NCBI GenBank assembly: GCA_027063645.1
Contig: JAMORK010000042.1
Coordinates: 1 to 61,670 of the forward strand
Length of the DNA: 61,670 bases
From: Sulfurimonas sp.
Lineage (GTDB): Bacteria > Campylobacterota > Campylobacteria > Campylobacterales > Sulfurimonadaceae
Direction of reading: 5' to 3'
Part shown: in pieces, positions 1 to 7,611 of the stretch
How positions within the stretch are numbered: position 1 is the stretch's first letter
Layout of the letters: each line of letters opens with the position of its first letter
Program-made: the position numbers and the translations under genes
Notes under the pieces: model-generated
Databases searched by the model: none
What the model was told of the DNA's origin: nothing
Seen by the model: only the letters and a program-made list of their open reading frames with translations

Positions 1-112
1 TCCAATGAGCATTAGAGCAAGCATAAAGTTTTACTTTTTTCCCTCGCACCTCTTTATCTCTCACCTCAATAGAGCCATCTTCACAATAAGGACACTTCCC
101 TAAGATCATCAT
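1..112 (-). CDS. zinc-ribbon protein, 3' part cut off by window edge
   Basis: This is the N-terminal 37 residues of a protein that runs off the left edge. It starts MMILGKCPYCEDGS and has a CPYC knuckle near residues 7-10 and a second partial ACSNAHW element near the cut, the pattern of a small zinc ribbon such as those at the C-terminus of topoisomerase I. A good ribosome binding site (AAAGGAAA) lies just before the paired ATG codons at 112 and 109. The function is unknown because most of the protein is missing. Confidence 0.55.
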   Translation of the reverse strand, partial: MMILGKCPYCEDGSIEVRDKEVRGKKVKLYACSNAHW

Positions 113-185
113 TTTCCTTTCTTTTTTCATTATTTTAATCTACGAAAAAGAAAAAAAGAAAAAATATGACAAATTGCAATCTTAT

Positions 186-494
186 CTAATCAGATGCATA
201 GATATCATTGGCTTTGAATGCGATTACTATCATATATATCACACTAGCTCCAAAATGGAGTGTCCCATCTGAAGGGAGATACTTTACATAATCATAAAAT
301 AAAAAATAGATAATAAAAAGTATTGTAAAAAGGGCTAAAGAGAGTGAAACAAAAGAAAAACTCTCATCTATAATGTATAGAATCATAAATACAACACCCA
401 AGATAGCAGGGATAATATGATTCGATGTGTACCAATAAAACAAAGCACTTATAATGATTAGAAGATTGATAAAAAGTTTTTCACCTACATACAT
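186..494 (-). CDS. small integral membrane protein of unknown function
   Basis: The 102-residue product is almost entirely hydrophobic, with about four membrane-spanning stretches (roughly residues 8-24, 28-42, 50-67 and 82-94) and short polar turns. I do not recognise the family. It lies between the truncated zinc-ribbon gene (same strand, 73 nt downstream) and the divergent radical SAM gene, with an AAGGAA-type ribosome binding site before ATG. It has no charged catalytic motif, so it is probably a structural or accessory inner-membrane protein. Confidence 0.5.
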   Translation of the reverse strand: MYVGEKLFINLLIIISALFYWYTSNHIIPAILGVVFMILYIIDESFSFVSLSLALFTILFIIYFLFYDYVKYLPSDGTLHFGASVIYMIVIAFKANDIYASD

Positions 495-577
495 AATAAT
501 TCCTTTCTAAAATAAGTATACTCCTCTAAGTCAAAAATTGCATTTAACTCTTATATAATTTTCGCTAAAATTCGCCC

Positions 578-1837
578 ATGAATTCATATGAGCAAAAATT
601 TAATACAGCGATACAAAACACTTTTTATACAAACTTACCAGAGAATGAGCAAAACTTCATAAAAGAGAAGGCTTTTTTGCATAAGTTCTCCAATCAAGAG
701 CTCAAGCAGATTATAAACATCGCTAGAGATTTAGAGATGTGGGATGAGCGGGGGATTGAAGAGATTTTTCCTGAACATTCACAAAGAAAAGTCATTTTTA
801 CTCGACTTGTAAAACGCTACCAAGAGATTCGTGATACTCCAAACTCCTATGAGGAGTTCACCCTCAAAAACATCCCTAAAGAGCAAAAATTTACTTTTAA
901 AGTAGCAGAGAAACAAGGTTTTGGTCTTGGTCTTTGTCCCGTTGCAAGTGAGAAAACAAGGTGCTGTAACCTTTTAACTCTTGATGCTGTCGAGTCTTGC
1001 GGATTTGATTGTTCTTACTGCTCTATCCAAAGTTTTTACAACCAAAACACCATCACCTTTGATGCAGGTTTTAAAGAGAAACTTCTCAACCTAAACCTTG
1101 ATCCACATAAAACTTATCATATAGGAACAGGACAAGCGAGCGATTCACTGATGTTTGGAAATCGTGAAGGAATTTTAGATGCTCTTTTTGAGTTTGCAAG
1201 AGCTAACCCCAATGTGATTTTAGAGTTTAAAACAAAATCAGACAACATCAAGTACCTCCTTGAGAATGATCTGCCTAAAAACATCCTCTGTACTTGGAGT
1301 CTCAACACTCCTACCATTATAGAAAATGAAGAGCACCTCACAGCCTCACTTGAAAAACGCATCAATGCAGCAAGAAAACTTGCAGACAAGGGTGTCAAAG
1401 TTGGTTTTCATTTTCATCCTATCGTAGAGTATGTGGGCTATCTTGATGAATATCAAGAGGTATATGAAAAACTTATACTAAAATTCGACCCATCAGAGGT
1501 GGCACTCGTGAGCTTTGGAACACTCACCTTTATCAAGCCTGTTATCAAACAGCTTCGAGGTCGTGAGTTTCATACAAAAATCACACAGATTCCCCACGAA
1601 GATGCAAGTGGAAAAACATCTTACCCAGACTCTACAAAAGTGGAGATGTTTCAACATGCCTATAAAAGCTTCAAGTCATGGCAAGAGGGAGAGGATAAAG
1701 TCTTTTTCTATCTTTGTATGGAAGAGCATCAGATGTGGGCAAAAACTTTTGGCTACCAGTATGCCACAAACAATGACTTTGAGCATGCAATGCTTGGGGC
1801 TTATTGTCAAAAACTAGGACAAGATTACTTCATTTAG
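578..1837 (+). CDS. radical SAM protein, spore photoproduct lyase-like
   Basis: The 419-residue protein has a radical SAM cluster motif CX3CX2C (C141, C145, C148 in ESCGFDCSYCSIQ), which should bind a [4Fe-4S] cluster and SAM. An N-terminal region of about 110 residues and extra cysteines (C120, C129, C130) precede it. The arrangement resembles the spore photoproduct lyase (SplB) family, whose characterised members repair the thymine dimer of UV-damaged spores. The host presumably does not sporulate, so the substrate here is open. No Shine-Dalgarno sequence is visible before the ATG at 578. The gene is followed after 7 nt by the NnrS-like gene, so the two are probably co-transcribed. The superfamily is secure; SPL-type is a judgement from overall appearance. 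Confidence 0.7.
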   Translation: MNSYEQKFNTAIQNTFYTNLPENEQNFIKEKAFLHKFSNQELKQIINIARDLEMWDERGIEEIFPEHSQRKVIFTRLVKRYQEIRDTPNSYEEFTLKNIPKEQKFTFKVAEKQGFGLGLCPVASEKTRCCNLLTLDAVESCGFDCSYCSIQSFYNQNTITFDAGFKEKLLNLNLDPHKTYHIGTGQASDSLMFGNREGILDALFEFARANPNVILEFKTKSDNIKYLLENDLPKNILCTWSLNTPTIIENEEHLTASLEKRINAARKLADKGVKVGFHFHPIVEYVGYLDEYQEVYEKLILKFDPSEVALVSFGTLTFIKPVIKQLRGREFHTKITQIPHEDASGKTSYPDSTKVEMFQHAYKSFKSWQEGEDKVFFYLCMEEHQMWAKTFGYQYATNNDFEHAMLGAYCQKLGQDYFI

Positions 1838-1844
1838 GAACATT

Positions 1845-3017
1845 ATGAACACACAAAAAAAAGAGAACTATTTTTTATCACAACCTCATCAACCCTTCTT
1901 TGTACTTGGGATACTCAATGCATTTATAATGATGCTACTTTTTGCACTCAGTTACAAGGGGATTCTTTCCCTTGAGATAGATGCAAGAACTTTCCATGTA
2001 TACTCCCTTGTCTACCTTGTTTTTACCAACCTATTTACCGGTTTTTTATTTACCACTTTTCCAAGGTTTAATCAGGCACAAGTGATAGAGAAGAAGTACT
2101 ATACAAATGTATTTGCCATTAATGCTCTTGGCTCCCTCTTGTTTATCATCGCTATATTTATATCCCAACTATTTGTTGTAGGTGCTATGCTCGTTATCTT
2201 AGTGGGTGAAATTTTAATTGTAAAAAAACTTCACCAAATCTATAAAGAGGGTATGGCACCAGATAAAACAGACTCTTTTTGGATTTTAAGTGCTAGCTAC
2301 TTTGGTCTTGGAGCCAATCTACTGTTTATCTTGAGTGAGTTTACCCCTGCACTCCAGGATGTAGCTATCAACATCGCGTTTTATCTCTACCTTATCTTCT
2401 TGGCGTTTAGTGTAGGGCAACGTATGATCCCCTTTTTCTCCCACTCCTTTGCTCAAAAAAATGAAAACTTTGTCAAGATTGTTTTTACCCTTTTTATCTT
2501 CAAGTCTATCTTTAGTACAAGTGGAATTACCATAGGTGAGATTATCATAGATTTACTCTTAGCAGTATATATGGCAAAAGAGTTTTTACGATGGGAACTC
2601 CACCCGTTCAATTCCCCTGCCATCCTTTGGGTACTCCACCTAGCACTAGCATGGCTTCCGATGGCATTTTTACTCTCTGCGATATCTCTCATAGCTGAGT
2701 TAGTTCTTGGAACATCATTTTATTTTTTAAATATCCATCTTTTAGCCATAGGATTTTTAACTACAGTACTTGTTGGATTTGGAACGAGAGTTACCCTTGG
2801 ACACTCAGGACAACCTCCTCATGGCGATGCACTAGCAACCAAGATATTTATCTTCATTCAGTTTGTCGTTCTTGCTCGCGTTCTCTTTAGTATCAATGTA
2901 GCATTTGGATGGGGTTTAGACTTTTTGTTTGATATCTCATTTAGTTTGTGGTTGATTCTCTTTTTAGTTTGGGGTGGAAGATACTTTAAAACTTTAGTCT
3001 TTGGCACTAAAGTTTAA
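1845..3017 (+). CDS. nnrS: NnrS-family multi-pass membrane protein
   Basis: The 390-residue protein has about 10-12 hydrophobic segments. It shows NnrS landmarks: an N-terminal QPFFVLG stretch, and a C-terminal HLLAIGFLTTVLVGFGTR segment followed by VTLGHSGQPP. NnrS proteins are heme/copper-containing membrane proteins linked to relief of nitric-oxide and nitrosative stress in denitrifiers. The start is ATG at 1845, 7 nt after the radical SAM stop codon. Its 3' end faces the WGR gene on the other strand, with a 9-nt gap. The family call is good; a role in NO stress is taken from the family. Confidence 0.8.
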   Translation: MNTQKKENYFLSQPHQPFFVLGILNAFIMMLLFALSYKGILSLEIDARTFHVYSLVYLVFTNLFTGFLFTTFPRFNQAQVIEKKYYTNVFAINALGSLLFIIAIFISQLFVVGAMLVILVGEILIVKKLHQIYKEGMAPDKTDSFWILSASYFGLGANLLFILSEFTPALQDVAINIAFYLYLIFLAFSVGQRMIPFFSHSFAQKNENFVKIVFTLFIFKSIFSTSGITIGEIIIDLLLAVYMAKEFLRWELHPFNSPAILWVLHLALAWLPMAFLLSAISLIAELVLGTSFYFLNIHLLAIGFLTTVLVGFGTRVTLGHSGQPPHGDALATKIFIFIQFVVLARVLFSINVAFGWGLDFLFDISFSLWLILFLVWGGRYFKTLVFGTKV

Positions 3018-3019
3018 GT

Positions 3020-3059
3020 AAAGAGTTTATGAAGCTTTGAGGTAACCTAACTCTTTTTT
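3020..3059 (+). terminator. possible terminator after nnrS-like gene
   Basis: AAAGAGTT (3020-3027) and AACTCTTT (3049-3056) are perfect 8-bp arms with a 21-nt loop, followed by TTT. The loop is long, and the structure lies mostly within the 3' end of the convergent WGR gene, so confidence is modest. Confidence 0.4.
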
Positions 3060-3251
3060 ATCAATAGCGATATCGAGCACTTTATATAGTGCCTCGCGTT
3101 TAGAATCTACATACTCTTTGATGGTATTTGTAGGTTTGAGGTTTTGTTTTAAACCATACTCTTTTTGTACCAAATAATCTCCAAAAAGTGTTTGATACAC
3201 ATTTATCTTGTAATAGTAAATTCTCTCATTTGAATTTTTCAATAACAGCAT
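3027..3251 (-). CDS. stand-alone WGR-domain protein
   Basis: The 74-residue product consists of little more than one WGR-like domain. It has the YYYKINVYQTLFGDYLVQKEYG start, a central variable turn, then a helix with DSKREALYKVLDIAIDKKELGY. WGR domains occur in PARPs, in MolR-type proteins and as short bacterial stand-alone proteins, and are thought to bind nucleic acid. The eponymous WGR triplet is EYG here, so the hallmark Trp and Arg are missing. The start ATG at 3251 has a weak AAGAGA upstream. It is divergent from arsR, with the ars operator between them. Confidence 0.65.
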   Translation of the reverse strand: MLLLKNSNERIYYYKINVYQTLFGDYLVQKEYGLKQNLKPTNTIKEYVDSKREALYKVLDIAIDKKELGYLKAS

Positions 3252-3300
3252 TCAATTCTCTTTCACATTTAATGAAAAATATTCAGCAAGATATGTTCCA

Positions 3301-3332
3301 TTACATATATCAATATATCTTGATATATGTAA
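3301..3332. promoter_or_regulatory. ArsR operator (13-bp perfect inverted repeat)
   Basis: TTACATATATCAA (3301-3313) is repeated in perfect reverse complement at 3320-3332, with a 6-nt spacer. The site is 38 bp upstream of arsR, and its right arm contains the -35 hexamer of the arsR promoter. Dimeric ArsR repressors bind palindromes of this kind, so repression by occluding RNA polymerase is the natural reading. Confidence 0.75.
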
Positions 3333-3348
3333 TTTATTTTGTTATACT
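3320..3348 (+). promoter_or_regulatory. sigma70-type promoter of the ars operon
   Basis: TTGATA (3320-3325) and TATACT (3343-3348) are separated by exactly 17 nt. The expected start point is near 3355, just before the AAGGAG ribosome binding site (3359-3364) of arsR, so the leader is very short. Confidence 0.75.
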
Positions 3349-3369
3349 TCCACAATCAAAGGAGTATGG

Positions 3370-3684
3370 ATGGATATTTTTCTCAAAACAATGGGTTCAC
3401 TCAACGATGAAACTCGCATAAAAATCTTACACTTTATAGATACAAACAAAGAGGTCTGTGTGTGTGACATTGAGAACTCTTTTGAGATGATTCAATCACG
3501 CATATCACGCCACCTGAAAATCTTAAAAGATGCAGGCTTTTTAAAGGTTGATAGACGAGGACGATGGGCATACTACTCCATCAGAACGCCACTCGATGAA
3601 TTTCGCCTCTCTATACTCAAAGAGATAGCTCACTTAGAGCTCAATACTCCACAACTACAATCAGGATGTCAAAATGGAAAATAA
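3370..3684 (+). CDS. arsR: ArsR-family metalloregulatory repressor
   Basis: The 104-residue winged-helix protein carries the arsenic-sensing CVC motif (C30, C32) in the helix before the recognition helix, as in the E. coli-type ArsR sensor. A further Cys (C100) sits near the C-terminus. The helix-turn-helix region reads SRISRHLKILKDAGFL and the wing follows at DRRGRWAYYSI. Binding of As(III) or Sb(III) would release it from the operator at 3301-3332. ATG 3370 is chosen because AAGGAG lies 5 nt upstream; an ATG at 3366 is out of frame. The gene overlaps arsC by 11 nt, so repressor and resistance genes form one operon. Confidence 0.88.
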   Translation: MDIFLKTMGSLNDETRIKILHFIDTNKEVCVCDIENSFEMIQSRISRHLKILKDAGFLKVDRRGRWAYYSIRTPLDEFRLSILKEIAHLELNTPQLQSGCQNGK

Positions 3685-4081
3685 AAAAGTTTTAATTCTT
3701 TGCACAGGAAACTCATGTCGCTCTATCATAGGGGAAGCTGTACTTAATGCTTACCTTGATGGTGTTGATGCTTATAGTTCTGGTGTCAAAGCAAGTGGCA
3801 AGGTCAATCCAAATGCCAAAAAAGTTTTACAAGAGGAAGGTATTTGGAAAGATGAATACCACTCTAAAAAGATAGACAAAGTTTTAGATATAAAGTTTGA
3901 CCTTGTGGTGACTGTATGTGACAATGCTAAAGAGTCTTGTCCCATTTTTCCTAAAGATGTCAAAGTGATCCATGTTGGCTACGAAGACCCCGATGGAAAA
4001 AATTATAGTGCCTTTACTAAAACACTGAAATTAATTAAAATGGAACTCACACCTATAGTGAGAATGGAACTGGGTCTTTAA
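3674..4081 (+). CDS. arsC: arsenate reductase, low-molecular-weight phosphatase type
   Basis: The 135-residue protein starts KKVLILCTGNSCRS, giving the CX5R phosphate/arsenate-binding loop (C10, R16). It also has the redox pair C82 and C89 in VTVCDNAKESCP. These are the same positions as in the thioredoxin-coupled ArsC of Staphylococcus plasmid pI258. It should reduce As(V) to As(III) in the cytoplasm through a C10-C82-C89 disulfide cascade, feeding As(III) to the efflux pump encoded next. It overlaps arsR by 11 nt, and its last base is the first base of the arsB start. Confidence 0.9.
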   Translation: MENKKVLILCTGNSCRSIIGEAVLNAYLDGVDAYSSGVKASGKVNPNAKKVLQEEGIWKDEYHSKKIDKVLDIKFDLVVTVCDNAKESCPIFPKDVKVIHVGYEDPDGKNYSAFTKTLKLIKMELTPIVRMELGL

Positions 4082-5334
4082 TGATACTCGCTATATCTAT
4101 CTTTTTACTCACCCTTCTTTTTGTTATATGGCAACCTAAGGGGCTACAAATTGGAACAAGTGCTGTTATAGGTGCTGGTGTTGCTCTTACTCTTGGTCTT
4201 GTCAGTTTTGATGATGTTAAGATTGTGTTTGATATCATCTGGGATGCTACCCTTGCATTTGTCGGGATAATTATCCTCTCTATGGTTTTGGATGCGATTG
4301 GATTTTTTGAGTGGGCAGCATTAAAGATGGCAAAGTTTTCTAAGGGAAGCGGAGTGAAGATGTTTTTTTACTCTATCTTACTAGGTGCCTTTGTTTCAGC
4401 ACTCTTTGCCAATGATGGAGCAGCACTAATATTGACCCCTATCTTACTTGCAAAAATGCGCATACTGCGTTTAAATACCAAAACCATCCTTGCCTTTTTA
4501 CTTGCAGGTGGATTTATAAGTGACAGTGCCTCGCTCCCTTTTGTATTTTCAAATCTTACCAACATTGTAACAGCAAACTACTTCAACATTGGTTTTTATG
4601 AGTTTATCTCCACTATGATTATCCCCTATTTTGTAAGTGTTACCATTAGTATGATTGTGCTCTATGGAGTTCTACACAAAGATATACCAAAGAGAGTCGA
4701 TACAACACTTCTTTTAGATCCACAAAGTGTTATCAAACATCAGGGACTTTTTAAATTTTCTTGGTTTTTCCTAGCTCTTTTACTCTCTGCTTATTTTATT
4801 GGAGATAGATACAACATCCCTATCTCTGTTTTTGCACTTGGTGGGGCTATTATCTTTTTAAGCATAGCTTCTTTTACAAAAACAGTCAAAGCAACTACTA
4901 TTATGAAAGAAGCACCTTGGCAGGTTGTTTGGTTTTCTCTTGGCCTATATGTAGTGGTATATGGTCTTAAAAATGCAGGACTTACAGATGAAGTTGCCCA
5001 TATCCTTCACTACCTCAATTCCCAATCACAAACTATTGCCGTAGTGGGAACAGGATTTTTAGCAGCTATTCTCTCTGCATTTATGAACAATATGCCTACC
5101 ATTATGATTATGGATATTGCTTTAGTAGATATAGGCAATGAAGCGATGATCTATGCAAACATCGTTGGATGTAACCTCGGACCAAAGATGACCCCTTTTG
5201 GTTCTCTTGCTACCCTGCTTTGGCTCCATACTCTTGAGAAAAAAGGGGTCAATATCAGTTTTTGGTCTTACTCCAAGTTTGGACTGATTGTAACCCCTCC
5301 TATTTTACTTGTGGTACTTCTCTCTCTTGTATAA
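4081..5334 (+). CDS. arsB: arsenite efflux membrane protein
   Basis: The 417-residue protein has about 11-12 hydrophobic segments and the ArsB/NhaD-like signature region ANDGAALILTPILLAKM. A second-half repeat, with NNMPTIMIM followed by GCNLGPKMTPFGSLATLLW, matches the family's pseudo-duplicated fold. It would export As(III) across the inner membrane. It starts at ATG 4081, sharing one base with the arsC stop, so it is translationally coupled. No arsA ATPase follows, so the pump would be driven by the proton gradient. Confidence 0.87.
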   Translation: MILAISIFLLTLLFVIWQPKGLQIGTSAVIGAGVALTLGLVSFDDVKIVFDIIWDATLAFVGIIILSMVLDAIGFFEWAALKMAKFSKGSGVKMFFYSILLGAFVSALFANDGAALILTPILLAKMRILRLNTKTILAFLLAGGFISDSASLPFVFSNLTNIVTANYFNIGFYEFISTMIIPYFVSVTISMIVLYGVLHKDIPKRVDTTLLLDPQSVIKHQGLFKFSWFFLALLLSAYFIGDRYNIPISVFALGGAIIFLSIASFTKTVKATTIMKEAPWQVVWFSLGLYVVVYGLKNAGLTDEVAHILHYLNSQSQTIAVVGTGFLAAILSAFMNNMPTIMIMDIALVDIGNEAMIYANIVGCNLGPKMTPFGSLATLLWLHTLEKKGVNISFWSYSKFGLIVTPPILLVVLLSLV

Positions 5335-5866
5335 AACAGCTATAACTGTCCATAAGATATACTCATCTCCTGAGCATAACTACTTTACAAAAGAGAAGTT
5401 TGTTCAAGGGGATGCACCAACACTTACCCATCAGTCTATCAAACTAGTTCCAAATCAGGGTATAAAAGATGATAGATTTGAATTTGCAAAGTATCCTATT
5501 ACCTTTTTTTCACTAGAAGTAGCTACAGAGGTGTGTAAAGAGCTGGAACTTCCTCTACAACTTGAACTCTTTCGAAGAAATATAGTCATTAGTGGTGTCC
5601 ATCTCAACTCACTTATAAAAAAACAGTTTATTATTGATGGTATTGTGTTTGAGGGGCTTGCTCATTGTGCCCCTTGTACTTGGATGAACCATGTGCTGAA
5701 AAAAGGTGCTTTTTCTCTTATGAGTGGAAGGGGTGGTTTACGAGCTAAAGTGATAGATGGAGGGGAACTCTTCTTAGGTGATGCCATACTCCAAACAGAG
5801 TTTGAGATAGACACCAACCCTCTTGTACCACTCAAAAAACCCTCTATCCCAAAAAATCAGCTATAA
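5309..5866 (+). CDS. MOSC-domain protein
   Basis: The product of about 180 residues has the MOSC core: DDRFEFAKYPITFFS, then RRNIVISGVHLNSL, then the cysteine-bearing segment AHCAPCTWMNHVL and RGGLRAKVI. MOSC proteins bind the molybdenum cofactor or carry sulfur; the conserved Cys in HCAPC is the likely sulfur/metal ligand. The gene overlaps the end of arsB, and only TTG codons (5309 or 5327) precede the conserved region, with no ribosome binding site, so translation is probably coupled to arsB. Molybdenum-cofactor genes also occur at 38-40 kb. A role in arsenic metabolism is suggested only by position. Confidence 0.75.
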   Translation: MWYFSLLYKTAITVHKIYSSPEHNYFTKEKFVQGDAPTLTHQSIKLVPNQGIKDDRFEFAKYPITFFSLEVATEVCKELELPLQLELFRRNIVISGVHLNSLIKKQFIIDGIVFEGLAHCAPCTWMNHVLKKGAFSLMSGRGGLRAKVIDGGELFLGDAILQTEFEIDTNPLVPLKKPSIPKNQL

Positions 5867-5896
5867 TTTCATTATATTAACACAACGGAATTACCA

Positions 5897-6754
5897 ATGA
5901 CACAAAATACACAAAGCTACTTTTTAGAGCTTGGACTTATAAATACACTCGTTATCGATAGATTAACTACACCTGGAGCTTATATGATGGCTCAGGATGG
6001 CAACGATGTTCTTCTTCCCGGACAATACCTTACAAACGATATGAAAGAGGGAGACCTTCTTGATGTTTTTCTTTATACAGATTCAGAAGATAGACTCGTC
6101 GCTACAACACTTACACCTAAGGCAAAACTTGATGAATTTGCCCTTTTAGAGGTGGTAGATGTTGCTGGTTTTGGTGCTTTTATGGACTGGGGGCTAAGCA
6201 AAGACCTACTAGTTCCAAATATGTTTCAAAAAACAAGATTTGAAGTGGGTGAAAAGCGCTTTATTAGAGTTATCTATGATGAACGAACACATAGACTTGT
6301 TGGTACTGAAAAACTTGGTGACTTTTTTGAGAGAAAAATAACTGGTCTGCATCCAAATCAAGAGGTGAAAATCCTTGTAATTGCTAAAACGCCACTCGGC
6401 TTTAAATGTATAGTTGAAGACAAATATGAAGGGCTTATCTACCACAATGAGATTTTTGAAAAAATTGCTCTAGGTGATGAGAAAAAAGCATTTATAAAAA
6501 CGATTAGAAAAGATGGTAACATCGACCTTAATCTTCGTAAACCCGGTAGTAAGAAATCTGGTGGTTCACATGAAAAAGTACTTGCACTTTTAAAAGAGAA
6601 CAAAGGGATTATGCCTTACAACTATAAAAGTGATGCAGAGCTTATCAAAGATGTTTTTGGTCTTAGTAAAAAAGAGTTTAAACGTACACTCACTTCTCTT
6701 CAAGAAAAAAAGAAGATAGAAGTAAAAGATACTGGAATATACCTCAAGGACTAA
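5897..6754 (+). CDS. CvfB-like S1-domain RNA-binding protein
   Basis: The 285-residue protein fits the CvfB/YitL architecture: several S1-like barrels followed by a winged helix. The S1-like units are visible as EVVDVAGFGAFMDWGLSKDLLVP (about residues 80-102) and VLVIAKTPLGFKCIVEDKYEGLIYHNE-type text (about 160-185). The C-terminal winged helix (about 225-285) contains DVFGLSKKEFKRTLTSL. Staphylococcal CvfB binds RNA and influences virulence gene expression; the role here is unknown. It has ATG 5897 with GGAA upstream, and 2 nt separate it from the next small gene. Confidence 0.75.
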   Translation: MTQNTQSYFLELGLINTLVIDRLTTPGAYMMAQDGNDVLLPGQYLTNDMKEGDLLDVFLYTDSEDRLVATTLTPKAKLDEFALLEVVDVAGFGAFMDWGLSKDLLVPNMFQKTRFEVGEKRFIRVIYDERTHRLVGTEKLGDFFERKITGLHPNQEVKILVIAKTPLGFKCIVEDKYEGLIYHNEIFEKIALGDEKKAFIKTIRKDGNIDLNLRKPGSKKSGGSHEKVLALLKENKGIMPYNYKSDAELIKDVFGLSKKEFKRTLTSLQEKKKIEVKDTGIYLKD

Positions 6755-6756
6755 AG

Positions 6757-6963
6757 ATGGCAAAAAAGAAAAAAAGCATAGAGCTCACAGCACAAGACAT
6801 AAGTTTTACTCAAAAAGATACACTCTATAAACTTATGCGCTTTTACCCAGATAAGATGACACTAGATACTATGGTTTATGAAGATGGGAAAAAACAAGGG
6901 ATGCGAAACATCCCTTTTGCACATCTTCCTAAAGAGCTTAAAAAAAAGATAAAACCTAACTAG
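6757..6963 (+). CDS. small basic protein of unknown function
   Basis: The 68-residue product is very lysine-rich at both ends (MAKKKKS and ELKKKIKPN), with a short amphipathic middle (LYKLMRFYPDKMTLD). It begins 2 nt after the CvfB-like gene and has AAGGACTAAAG before its ATG, so it is probably translated in the same operon. I do not recognise a family. Charge and context would suit an RNA-associated role, but that is inference. Confidence 0.5.
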   Translation: MAKKKKSIELTAQDISFTQKDTLYKLMRFYPDKMTLDTMVYEDGKKQGMRNIPFAHLPKELKKKIKPN

Positions 6964-6972
6964 GATCTAAAT

Positions 6973-7095
6973 ATGAATGAACAGATTGATCAGGCTGCAA
7001 GCGGTGGAGATTTTTATATTTGGATTGTGATGTTTAGTTTACTTATAGTTGGTGTTGGGTATTTGGCTTGGATAAATAAAGATATAGAGAGATAG
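6973..7095 (+). CDS. 40-residue single-pass membrane protein
   Basis: This short reading frame encodes MNEQIDQAASGGDFYIWIV followed by one hydrophobic helix (about residues 15-34, FYIWIVMFSLLIVGVGYLAW) and a charged NKDIER tail. The soluble N-terminus, single helix and basic/acidic tail are typical of a real micro-protein. It follows the 68-residue gene by 9 nt, with AGGATCT upstream of the ATG. A weak imperfect hairpin (7098-7116) comes after it. No family is recognised. Confidence 0.45.
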   Translation: MNEQIDQAASGGDFYIWIVMFSLLIVGVGYLAWINKDIER

Positions 7096-7193
7096 ATCCT
7101 AGCCTAAAGGCTTAGGAAATATAGTAAAGTACATCTTATCGAATTAGGCATAAGACCATACAAGGAGAATCGTAAAAGTATTATATATCTAAA

Positions 7194-7223
7194 TTGTTAC
7201 AGAAGTGTTAACAGATTTATAAT
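7194..7223 (+). promoter_or_regulatory. sigma70-type promoter of the chorismate mutase gene
   Basis: TTGTTA (7194-7199) and TATAAT (7218-7223) are separated by 18 nt. The predicted start point is about 30 nt before the gene's start codon. Confidence 0.6.
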
Positions 7224-7260
7224 CTTTTGCTAAGATATACTAAACAAAATGGAGAAAGAT

Positions 7261-7563
7261 ATGTCCGAAGTTAAAAAATGTAACTCATTACAAGAGGTAA
7301 GAGATGAGATCGATCTCTTAGATGCAAAGCTCGTTGAGCTCATTTCACAAAGATCACATCTTATCCGTCAGGCAGCATCATTCAAAGACTCTGTCGATGA
7401 AGTAAAAGCGGATGATCGTATTGAAGATATTATGCAAAGAGTTCGTCAATTAGCAATAGAAAAGAATATAAACCCTAATATGATGAGTGAACTTTTTACT
7501 ATAATGATTAACGATATGGTGGAGACTGAAATCTCTGAGTTTAGAAATTCTGGTACTTTTTAA
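7261..7563 (+). CDS. chorismate mutase, type II (AroQ class)
   Basis: The 100-residue all-helical protein has the AroQ pattern: LQEVRDEIDLLDAKLVELISQRSHLIRQAASFK, then DDRIEDIMQRVRQLA and a third helix ending in TIMINDMVETEI. It would convert chorismate to prephenate for Phe/Tyr synthesis. The closely related isochorismate pyruvate lyases look similar and cannot be excluded. I place the start at ATG 7261, because GGAG at 7251-7254 lies 6 nt upstream. An in-frame ATG at 7249 overlaps that GGAG. It is a single-gene unit with its own promoter. Confidence 0.75.
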   Translation: MSEVKKCNSLQEVRDEIDLLDAKLVELISQRSHLIRQAASFKDSVDEVKADDRIEDIMQRVRQLAIEKNINPNMMSELFTIMINDMVETEISEFRNSGTF

Positions 7564-7580
7564 AAAAAGAGGTTTGTAGA

Positions 7581-7604
7581 TACTATGAGCAAAAGCTCAT
7601 AGTA
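7581..7604. terminator. bidirectional hairpin between chorismate mutase gene and infA
   Basis: TACTATGAGC and GCTCATAGTA form a perfect 10-bp stem with an AAAA loop. It lies between the 3' ends of two convergent genes. Only short T/A tracts flank it, so it is probably a shared terminator or an RNA 3'-end-protecting structure. Confidence 0.6.
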
Positions 7605-7611
7605 AAATCGT

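Noticed and set aside
3188-3421. 77-residue open frame across the ars control region
   Set aside because: It crosses the operator, promoter and arsR start, is AT-driven, and has no ribosome binding site or family likeness.
7098-7116. Terminator after the 40-residue gene
   Set aside because: The stem CCTAGCC/GGCTTAGG has a bulge and no T-run, so it is too weak to call.
7249-7260. Earlier ATG for chorismate mutase
   Set aside because: The ATG overlaps the GGAG that serves the start at 7261.
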